In this document: one piece after another, positions 7,395-13,071 of the stretch
Layout: each line of letters begins with the position of its first letter
How positions within the stretch are numbered: the stretch's first letter is position 1
Assembly: GCA_021732895.1 (NCBI GenBank)
Contig: JAKFWE010000273.1
Location: 1 to 13,071, forward strand
Length of the DNA: 13,071 nucleotides
DNA from: Allobosea sp.
GTDB lineage: Bacteria; Pseudomonadota; Alphaproteobacteria; Rhizobiales; Beijerinckiaceae
Direction of reading: 5' to 3'
Notes under the pieces: generated by a model
The model's input: only the letters and a program-made list of their open reading frames with translations
The model's database searches: none
Told to the model about the DNA's origin: nothing
Translations under genes and position numbers: made by a program

Positions 7395-8426
7395 GTGTCG
7401 TCCAGAATCCTGGCGCTGACCCAGGGCGACCCGGCCGGGATCGGTCCCGAACTCGCGCTCATGGCCTGGCTCGTGCGGAAGGCGGCCAGGCTGCCCGCCT
7501 TCGCCTGCATCGCCGATCCCGCGCATCTGCGCCGCCTGGCCGAACGCCTCGGCTTGCCGGCGCCGGTGCTGGCCTGTGACTGGTCGGAGGCCGAGGCTGC
7601 TTTCGACGTGTCGCTCCCGGTGATACCGTTGGCGGCCGGCGTCGCTGCGACGCCGGGCCGGCCGGACCCCGCGACGGCCCCCGGCACGATCGCCTCCATC
7701 GAGGCCGCGGTGAGCGCGGTCCGCACGGGGCGGGCCGCGGCGCTCGTGACCAACCCGATCGCCAAGAGCGTGCTTTACCAGGCCGGCTTCGTCCATCCGG
7801 GACATACCGAGTTCCTCGCGGCGCTCGCGGCGGTCGATGGCGTTGCGCCGCGCCCCGTCATGCTGCTGTGGAGCGAGGCGCTCGCGGTCGTTCCGGTGAC
7901 GATCCATGTGCCGCTCGCCTCGGTGCCATCGCTGCTCACCAGCGACCTCATCGTCGAGACGGGCGTGATCGTCGCGCGAGAACTCGCGCTTCGCTTCGGC
8001 GTCCCGGCGCCGCGCCTGGCCGTGACGGGCCTGAACCCGCACGCCGGCGAGGGCGGCGCCCTCGGCGTGGAGGACGGGCAGGTGGTCGCGCCCGCGATCG
8101 CCAGGCTGAAGCGGCTCGGGATCGACGCCAGCGGCCCCTGGCCCGCCGACACCCTGTTCCATGCCCGCGCCCGGGCGGGCTACGACGCGGCGCTGGCGAT
8201 GTATCACGACCAGGCGCTGATCCCGATCAAGACGATCGCTTTCGACGAGGGCGTCAACGTCACGCTCGGCCTGCCGTTCATCCGCACCTCGCCCGACCAC
8301 GGCACGGCTTTCGACATCGCCGGAAAGGGCGTCGCACGGCCCGACAGCCTGTGCGCCGCGCTGCGTCTGGCCGCCCGGATGGCCGCCCACGAGCGCGTCG
8401 AACATCCGGCTCATCGCATTGCATGA
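7395..8426 (+). CDS. pdxA: 4-hydroxythreonine-4-phosphate dehydrogenase
   Basis: A 343-residue PdxA (E. coli 329). It oxidises 4-phosphohydroxy-L-threonine with NAD in the DXP-dependent pathway to pyridoxal 5'-phosphate, in the cytoplasm. Family motifs are clear: TQGDPAGIGPE at 9-19, TNPIAKS at 119-125, GHTEF at 136-140, GLNPHAGEGG at 212-221, YHDQALIPIK at 270-279 and PDHGTAFDIAGKG at 300-312. The metal-binding histidines expected from the E. coli enzyme correspond to H171, H216 and H271, and all are present. The start is a GTG at 7395 with GGAG 6 nt upstream, giving the usual N-terminus just before the TQGDPAG motif. Its stop overlaps the rsmA ATG by 4 bp (ATGA), so the two are coupled, as is typical of pdxA-rsmA pairs. 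A PdxA2-type paralogue is unlikely given this operon context. Confidence 0.96.
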   Translation: MSSRILALTQGDPAGIGPELALMAWLVRKAARLPAFACIADPAHLRRLAERLGLPAPVLACDWSEAEAAFDVSLPVIPLAAGVAATPGRPDPATAPGTIASIEAAVSAVRTGRAAALVTNPIAKSVLYQAGFVHPGHTEFLAALAAVDGVAPRPVMLLWSEALAVVPVTIHVPLASVPSLLTSDLIVETGVIVARELALRFGVPAPRLAVTGLNPHAGEGGALGVEDGQVVAPAIARLKRLGIDASGPWPADTLFHARARAGYDAALAMYHDQALIPIKTIAFDEGVNVTLGLPFIRTSPDHGTAFDIAGKGVARPDSLCAALRLAARMAAHERVEHPAHRIA

Positions 8427-9271
8427 GCGGGCTGGACGCCTTGCCGCCGCTGCGCGACGTCGTCGAGCGCCACGGGCTGATGGCGCAGAAGGCGCTCGGG
8501 CAGAACTTTCTGTTCGATCTCAACCTGACCGGCAAGATCGCGCGTGCGGCCGGGCCGCTTGAAGACCGAACCGTGGTCGAGATCGGCCCCGGCCCCGGCG
8601 GCCTGACGCGGGCGCTGCTGGCGCAGGGAGCGGCCCGCGTGATCGCGATCGAGCGCGACCGGCGCTGCCTGCCCGCTCTGGCCGAGATCGCGGCGCATTA
8701 TCCCGGCCGGCTCGAGATCGTCGATGGCGACGCGCTGGCGGTCGATCTGTCGGGGCTGGTCGGGGCCGGCCGCGCCTGCATCGTCGCCAACCTGCCCTAC
8801 AACATCGGCACGCCGCTGCTCGTCGGCTGGCTGGGCGGCGCCTCGTGGCCGCCCTGGTGGGACAGCCTGACGCTGATGTTCCAGCGCGAAGTGGCCGAGC
8901 GGATCGTCGCCACGCCGGCGCAGCGCGCCGCCTATGGCCGGCTGGCGGTTCTGGCGGGCTGGCGCTGCGAGTCCCGGATCCTGTTCGATGTTCCGCGCTC
9001 GGCCTTCACGCCGCAGCCGAAGATCACCTCCTCCGTCGTCCGGCTCGTTCCGCGGCCTTCGCCCGAGCCCTGCGACCGGCGCCTGCTGGAGCGGATCACG
9101 CTGGCGGCGTTCGGCCAGCGCCGCAAGATGTTGCGGCAGAACCTCAAGGCCGCTCTGCCCGAGCCGACGTCCCTTCTGGAAGCGGCGGGAATAGACCCGA
9201 CGTTCCGGGCGGAGGAAATCGATGTGTCGGGCTTCGTGAAGCTGGCCAACGCGCTGGCGGCGGTTCGCTGA
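8423..9271 (+). CDS. rsmA: 16S rRNA (adenine1518/1519-N6)-dimethyltransferase
   Basis: A 282-residue RsmA/KsgA. It uses S-adenosylmethionine to dimethylate two adjacent adenines in the 3'-terminal hairpin of 16S rRNA during late 30S assembly; loss gives kasugamycin resistance in E. coli. The N-terminal QKALGQNFLFD (22-32) is the family start motif. The SAM site is VEIGPGPGGLTRAL at 52-65 (motif I), the acidic E77 after the next strand and D103 in GDAL. NLPYNIGTP at 123-131 is the catalytic motif IV. FTPQPKITSSV at 195-205 and the basic FGQRRKMLRQNL at 230-241 belong to the C-terminal RNA-binding part. The start is the ATG inside the pdxA stop overlap; there is no better start nearby. apaG/apaH, which follow in E. 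coli, are not next here. Confidence 0.96.
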   Translation: MSGLDALPPLRDVVERHGLMAQKALGQNFLFDLNLTGKIARAAGPLEDRTVVEIGPGPGGLTRALLAQGAARVIAIERDRRCLPALAEIAAHYPGRLEIVDGDALAVDLSGLVGAGRACIVANLPYNIGTPLLVGWLGGASWPPWWDSLTLMFQREVAERIVATPAQRAAYGRLAVLAGWRCESRILFDVPRSAFTPQPKITSSVVRLVPRPSPEPCDRRLLERITLAAFGQRRKMLRQNLKAALPEPTSLLEAAGIDPTFRAEEIDVSGFVKLANALAAVR

Positions 9272-9296
9272 GCCGCGGCACGGTTCGTGCTATCGT
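9268..9296 (+). promoter_or_regulatory. Candidate promoter for the solute-binding protein gene
   Basis: TGCTATCGT at 9288-9296 reads as an extended -10 element (TG-n-TATCGT). Seventeen bp upstream CTGAGC (9268-9273) is a weak -35 that overlaps the rsmA stop. This would let the Bug/TctC gene be expressed apart from the lpt operon. Found by eye only. Confidence 0.3.
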
Positions 9297-9337
9297 CAGG
9301 CGCGGTCACCGCCGCCAACCAGACCGGAACCGACCCG

Positions 9338-10324
9338 ATGCGCAATCCGCCCCGTTCCGTCCCGATCGCCCTCGCGGCGGCGCTGATGCTGGCCTCCGGC
9401 CCGGCCCTCGCCCAGGCCGAAGCCTATCCGACCAGGCCGATCCGCATCATCGTCGGCTTCGCCGCCGGTGGCGCGCCTGATGCGCTGGCGCGGATCGTCG
9501 CCGACAGGCTGACGCAGCGCTGGGGCCAGCCCGTCACGGTCGAGAACCGGGTCGGCGCGCAGGGCGCCACCGCGATGGTCGCCGTCGCGAAATCAGAACC
9601 GGACGGGGCGACGCTGGCGCTGATGCCGGTCGGCAACGCAGCCGTCAGCCCGGCCCTGTTTCCGAACCTTCCCTACGATCCGGTCAAGGATTTCGCGCCG
9701 GTCACGCAGCTCGCCACGGTCGAGAACGTGCTGGTCGTCGGGACTGGCGTTCCGGCGAGAAGCGTAGCCGATCTCGTCGCGCTCGGGCGCGCGCCCGGCG
9801 CCGGCCTGACCTATGCCACGCCCGGCGCCGGCAGCCTGGCCCATCTGGCGGCGGAGCTGTTCGCGCGCTCCGCCGGAATCACGCTCACGCATGTGCCCTA
9901 TCGCGGCGTCGCGCCGGCCCTGACCGACGTGCTGCGCGGCGAGGTCACGATGATGGTGGCGCAGCTCTCAACCGCCAAGCCGCTGATCGAGTCGGGCCAG
10001 CTGCGCGCGCTGGCCGTCGCCAGCCCGAGGCGCAGCGCCGTTCTCCCCGACGTCCCGACGCTGGCCGAAGCCACGGGCGTCGCGGGGCTGGAGGCCGTGT
10101 CGTGGTATGCGCTGATGGCGCCGGCGAGGACGCCGCCCGCCATCGTCGCGAGACTCAACGAGGCGGTGTCGGCCGCGATGAAGGCTCCGGAGGTCGCCGC
10201 CGCGATGGCGGCGCAGGGCGCGCTTCCGGTCGGCAATTCTCCGGCGGAGCTTTCGGCCGTCATCGCGGCCGACACGGCGCGCTGGGGCAAGGTCGTCAGG
10301 GACGCCGGCATCCAGGCGAACTGA
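9338..10324 (+). CDS. Bug/TctC-family periplasmic solute-binding protein (orphan)
   Basis: A 328-residue extracytoplasmic solute receptor of the Bug/TctC family. These bind small carboxylates or related solutes in the periplasm for tripartite tricarboxylate transporters, although most paralogues have no known ligand. Residues 1-25 are a signal peptide ending GPALA. Family hallmarks follow: YPTRPIRIIVGFAAGGAPD at 30-48, GQPVTVENRVGAQG at 64-76, LPYDPVKDFAPV at 111-122, HVPYRG at 185-190, and LPDVPTLAEA at 236-245. The frame is open upstream to a GTG at 9287, but that start would bury the signal peptide, so ATG 9338 is used, with only a weak GGA upstream. No membrane subunits (TctA/TctB) are in the window, so the transporter and ligand cannot be named. 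It lies between rsmA and a convergent gmk, which suggests it was inserted into an older rsmA/gmk boundary. Confidence 0.93.
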   Translation: MRNPPRSVPIALAAALMLASGPALAQAEAYPTRPIRIIVGFAAGGAPDALARIVADRLTQRWGQPVTVENRVGAQGATAMVAVAKSEPDGATLALMPVGNAAVSPALFPNLPYDPVKDFAPVTQLATVENVLVVGTGVPARSVADLVALGRAPGAGLTYATPGAGSLAHLAAELFARSAGITLTHVPYRGVAPALTDVLRGEVTMMVAQLSTAKPLIESGQLRALAVASPRRSAVLPDVPTLAEATGVAGLEAVSWYALMAPARTPPAIVARLNEAVSAAMKAPEVAAAMAAQGALPVGNSPAELSAVIAADTARWGKVVRDAGIQAN

Positions 10325-10327
10325 GCC

Positions 10328-10975
10328 TCACTGCGTCGGCTGGCCCAGCAGATTCTGGACGAAGGCCGCCATCCCGGTCGCCCGGCTGCGCTTCAGCCGT
10401 TCGGCCGTGAGAATCGCCCGGATCGCCTCGTAGGCGGCGCCCAGATCGTCATTGACGATGACGTAGTCATAGACGCTCCAGCGCGAAATCTCGTCGCGGG
10501 CGTTGGCGAGACGCCTGGCGATGACGTCGGGCGCATCCTCGGCCCGGCGCACGAGCCGGGAATGCAGCTCGGCCATCGAGGGCGGCAGGATGAAGATCGT
10601 GACGACATCCTCGCGCGCCTTGTCGAGGATCTGCAGCGTGCCCTGCCAGTCGATGTCGAAGAGCACGTCGCGCCCCGCCTTGAGCGCCGTCTCGACGTTT
10701 TTTCGCGGCGTGCCGTAACCGTTGCCATGCACCTCGGCCCATTCCAGCAGGTCGCCCTGCCGGAGCATGGCGTCGTAGGCGGCGCGGTCGATGAACCGGT
10801 AGTGCACGCCGTCGATCTCGGAGGCCCGGCGCGTCCGCGTCGTCACCGAGACCGAGAGATCGATATTGGTCTCGCGCTGGCACAGCGTCCGCGTCAGGGT
10901 CGATTTGCCCGCGCCGGAGGGCGAGGACAGGATGAGCATCAGGCCGCGACGCGCCGGCCGAATCATATCGGGCAT
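10328..10975 (-). CDS. gmk: Guanylate kinase
   Basis: A 215-residue guanylate kinase, which phosphorylates GMP to GDP with ATP in the cytoplasm and is essential for GTP pools. The P-loop SPSGAGKST is at 18-26. The GMP-binding region SVSVTTRTRR is at 41-50, followed by DGVHYRFI (55-62), LLEWAEVHGNGYGTP (76-90) and DIDWQG (107-112). The lid and C-terminal part (RRAEDAPDVIARRLANARDE, then YDYVIVNDDL) also fit the family. The ATG at 10975 is preferred over a second one three codons in, because GGAG overlapping the yicC end lies 9 nt upstream, giving coupling with yicC 6 bp away. The product has a few extra residues before the usual start. The stop codon is 3 bp from the convergent tctC-like gene. 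Confidence 0.97.
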   Translation of the reverse strand: MPDMIRPARRGLMLILSSPSGAGKSTLTRTLCQRETNIDLSVSVTTRTRRASEIDGVHYRFIDRAAYDAMLRQGDLLEWAEVHGNGYGTPRKNVETALKAGRDVLFDIDWQGTLQILDKAREDVVTIFILPPSMAELHSRLVRRAEDAPDVIARRLANARDEISRWSVYDYVIVNDDLGAAYEAIRAILTAERLKRSRATGMAAFVQNLLGQPTQ

Positions 10976-10981
10976 CGGCGC

Positions 10982-11863
10982 TCACTCCACATTCTGGACC
11001 TGCTCGCGCATCTGATCGACGATCGTGCGCAACTCCAGACCGATGCGCGACAGGCCCGGATCGCCCGCCTTGGCGCAAAGCGTCGAGGCCTCGCGGCCGA
11101 ATTCCTGCGACAGGAAATCGAGCTTGCGGCCGATCGGCCCGCCCTGCTCCAGCAGCGCACGCATGGCCGCGACATGCGCGCCGAGCCTGTCGAGCTCCTC
11201 GCGGATGTCGGCGCGGACGGCCAGCAGCGCGGCCTCCTGGTGCAGGCGCTGCGGATCGAGCGTCTGGCTGGCGTCCAGCAGGGCGGCGACCTGCGCGGCG
11301 AGCCGCGCCCGCACGGCCTCGACGGAACGCGCCGGGTGTCGCTCGGCCTCGCCGGTCAGCCGCGCGATGGCGTCGAGCTGGCCTTCGACGATCGTCTCCA
11401 GCGCCGCGCCCTCGCTGCCGCGCGCCTGCCGCAGCTCGCCGACGACCCGGTCCAGCCCCGCCACAACAGGCGCCTCCAGCTCCGCCAGCACATCGCCGGC
11501 CTCCTCGGCGATCTCGATCACGCCGCGCACGCCGAGAAGCGCGTCAAATGAGAGCGGCCGGATCGTCGCGCTGGCCGGCAGCCGCGCGACGGAGTCGATC
11601 AGGGAAGCCAGCACGGCCTCGTTGATGCGCGGTCGCGCCGGCCCCGCCTCGCTGGCGAGCGACAGGTTGACGTGCAGCGTCCCGCGCGCGAAGGCGCCGC
11701 TCAGCCGCTTGCGCGCGGCCTCGGCGAACAGATCGAAGCCGGGCGGAACCCGCACCCGGACATCGAGCCCGCGCCCGTTGACGCTGCGGATCTCCCACGC
11801 CCAGGCGTGGACGCCGGCGACGCCGGCCGCGCGGGCGAAACCAGTCATGCTTTCGATGGCCAT
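10982..11863 (-). CDS. yicC: YicC family endoribonuclease
   Basis: A 293-residue YicC/YloC protein (E. coli 287). E. coli YicC has been described as an endoribonuclease involved in small-RNA turnover; older annotations call it a stress-induced protein. The N-terminal domain starts with the family motif SMTGFARA (5-12), then WEIRSVNGRGLDVRVRVP (23-40) and RGTLHVNLSL (60-69). The C-terminal DUF1732 domain carries the conserved run ADIREELDRLGAHV (218-231), GRKLDFLSQEFGREASTL (245-262), and ends in a helix. This segment is the most conserved in the family and probably holds the catalytic or metal-binding residues. The frame is open far upstream into mltG, but that part is an overlapping shadow; the ATG at 11863 gives the family N-terminus, with a weak ribosome site. 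It is followed by gmk 6 bp later, the common yicC-gmk pair. Confidence 0.95.
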   Translation of the reverse strand: MAIESMTGFARAAGVAGVHAWAWEIRSVNGRGLDVRVRVPPGFDLFAEAARKRLSGAFARGTLHVNLSLASEAGPARPRINEAVLASLIDSVARLPASATIRPLSFDALLGVRGVIEIAEEAGDVLAELEAPVVAGLDRVVGELRQARGSEGAALETIVEGQLDAIARLTGEAERHPARSVEAVRARLAAQVAALLDASQTLDPQRLHQEAALLAVRADIREELDRLGAHVAAMRALLEQGGPIGRKLDFLSQEFGREASTLCAKAGDPGLSRIGLELRTIVDQMREQVQNVE

Positions 11864-11958
11864 GGAGTATCGTCTTCGTTGCCGCGGCGGTTGCGCCGGG
11901 ACCGTAGTGAGGCCCGCGCCCCGCGGCAAGCCGTGCCCGGATGGGCCGGTCGCGCCGC

Positions 11959-13071
11959 TCAGGGACGCAGGGCCGGCACCCGCTGCGGCGAGTTGAGGTC
12001 GTAGTTGCGGTTGAGCAGCGGATCGAGGCGCGTCCCTTCCGAAGCGTCGAAGGCGCGCGCCCGGCCGCCCGCGACGCCGGCCCGCACGCCCGGACCCGGC
12101 TGGATCGGCGCGCCGGCGCGCCGGTTGCCCGGGACGGGGAACGTCTCCGGCTCGGCGGCGCCGATTCCGGCCGGGGCGACGCCCGGCGCCTCGGTGCGGT
12201 TGTCGGACGCCGGCGGCGGCTCGACCTTGTCGATGGACGATTCGGAAGACGGCTTGCCGGGCTCTTTCCGGGCGGCTTCGATCTGGCGCCAACGACCGAC
12301 ATTGCGGTTGTGCTGCTCCAGCGTTTCGGCGAAGGCATGGCCGCCGCTGCCGTCGGCGACGAAGTAGAGATCCTTGGTCCGGGAGTGGTTGACCACCGCC
12401 TCCAGCGCCGCGCGGCCCGGATTGGCGATCGGGCCGGGCGGCAGCCCGTCGATCACATAGGTGTTGTAGGGCGTCGCCTGGGTGATCTCGCTGCGCAGGA
12501 TGCCGCGCCCGAGCGTGCCCTTGCCGCCGACCAGGCCATAGACGATCGTCGGGTCCGACTGGAGCTTCATCTTGCGGTTCAGCCGGTTGATGAAGACGCC
12601 GGCGACACGCGGGCGCTCATCGGCGCGGCCGGTCTCCTTCTCGACGATCGAGGCGAGGATCACCAGTTCCTGCGGGGTCTTCACCGGAAGATCGGCGGGC
12701 CGGCGCGCCCAGACCTCGTTCAGGATCCGGCGCTGGTCGCGCGTCATCCGCTCGATGATCGCCTGACGGGTCGAGCCGCGCTGGAACTTGTATGTGTCCG
12801 GCAGGATCGACCCCTCGCGCGGCACCTGGGCGATGTCGCCGCTGAGAAGCTCGTTCTCGCGCAGGCGGGCGACGATCTGCTCGCTGGTCAGGCCCTCGGG
12901 CATCGTGATCGCGTGCTCGACCGCCTTGCCGGTCGAGATCAGCTCGATGATCTCGCGCTGGCTGGCGCGCGCCTTGAACAGATACTCGCCGGCCTTCAGG
13001 TTGGTCCGGTTGCCGGACAGGATCGTCGAGACGCGGAACGCGAGCGGATGCTCGATGACGCGCTCGCGCTG
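11959..13071 (-). CDS. mltG: Endolytic murein transglycosylase MltG, 5' end outside the window
   Basis: A partial MltG (YceG): 370 residues are visible and the frame is open at the right edge, so the N-terminal membrane anchor and any start lie outside. MltG cleaves nascent glycan strands at the periplasmic face of the inner membrane and sets peptidoglycan chain length. The edge fragment (FRVSTILSGNRTNLKAGEYLF) is the LysM-like N-terminal subdomain. ITMPEGLTSEQIV, LPDTYKF and ILASIVEKETG follow, the last with the catalytic Glu. LQSDPTIVYG, PYNTYVIDGLPPGPIANPG and DLYFVADGSGGHAFAETLEQHNRNV complete the YceG domain. About 100 further residues form a Pro/Ala/Gly-rich, probably disordered tail, ending in a more regular FDASEGTRLDPLLNRNYDLN motif. 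An ATG at 12903 exists inside the conserved domain and is not the start. yicC follows after 95 bp. Confidence 0.96.
   Translation of the reverse strand, partial: QRERVIEHPLAFRVSTILSGNRTNLKAGEYLFKARASQREIIELISTGKAVEHAITMPEGLTSEQIVARLRENELLSGDIAQVPREGSILPDTYKFQRGSTRQAIIERMTRDQRRILNEVWARRPADLPVKTPQELVILASIVEKETGRADERPRVAGVFINRLNRKMKLQSDPTIVYGLVGGKGTLGRGILRSEITQATPYNTYVIDGLPPGPIANPGRAALEAVVNHSRTKDLYFVADGSGGHAFAETLEQHNRNVGRWRQIEAARKEPGKPSSESSIDKVEPPPASDNRTEAPGVAPAGIGAAEPETFPVPGNRRAGAPIQPGPGVRAGVAGGRARAFDASEGTRLDPLLNRNYDLNSPQRVPALRP

Noticed and set aside
7251..8414. 387-codon minus-strand frame opposite pdxA
   Set aside because: Antisense to an intact pdxA with all its motifs; the composition is Arg/Gly-rich and not protein-like.
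11864..12292. N-terminal extension of yicC by 143 codons
   Set aside because: It overlaps the mltG end in another frame and is low-complexity; YicC proteins begin at the SMTGFAR region.
1..13071. CRISPR arrays, tRNA or rRNA genes, insertion sequences, attachment sites
   Set aside because: No regularly spaced repeats, no tRNA-like cloverleaf, no transposase or integrase motifs were seen on either strand.

Overview
The window looks like ordinary core chromosome of a high-GC alphaproteobacterium, most likely in the Hyphomicrobiales (Rhizobiales). The evidence is the gene order (lptF-lptG-lptD-pdxA-rsmA on one strand, mltG-yicC-gmk and pepA-holC on the other), the strong GC bias, and a palindromic repeat of a type common in Bradyrhizobium/Bosea-like genomes. 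The genus is a guess. There is no tRNA, rRNA, CRISPR array, insertion sequence or phage gene in view.

Layout. Positions 1-2324 are read leftward: pepA (leucyl aminopeptidase), a 93-bp palindromic repeat, holC (DNA polymerase III chi subunit), and a small lipoprotein cut by the window edge. holC and the lipoprotein overlap by 4 bp. A 149-bp divergent region (2325-2473) separates pepA from a rightward run: lptF and lptG (membrane subunits of the LPS export ABC transporter), lptD (outer-membrane LPS translocon), pdxA (pyridoxal phosphate synthesis) and rsmA (16S rRNA dimethyltransferase). lptF/lptG share one base and pdxA/rsmA share four, so this is very probably one operon. After a 66-bp gap comes an orphan Bug/TctC-type periplasmic solute-binding protein. 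It runs tail-to-tail, with only 3 bp between stop codons, into a leftward block: gmk (guanylate kinase), yicC (endoribonuclease family) and mltG (endolytic transglycosylase, cut at the right edge).

How the genes work together. lptF, lptG and lptD all serve LPS export to the outer leaflet. pdxA and rsmA are their usual operon passengers from the E. coli lptD-surA-pdxA-rsmA order. The notable departure is that surA, the periplasmic chaperone normally between lptD and pdxA, is missing here: only 86 bp of non-coding DNA lies in its place. The gmk-yicC-mltG block joins nucleotide metabolism, RNA turnover and peptidoglycan chain termination and is a common alphaproteobacterial neighbourhood.

I found no convincing undescribed system. 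The points most worth a second look are the missing surA, the palindromic repeat between pepA and holC, the tctC/gmk convergence without a visible terminator, the orphan solute-binding gene, the CxxC-plus-distal-Cys arrangement in LptD, and the long disordered tail of MltG that ends in a better-ordered motif.
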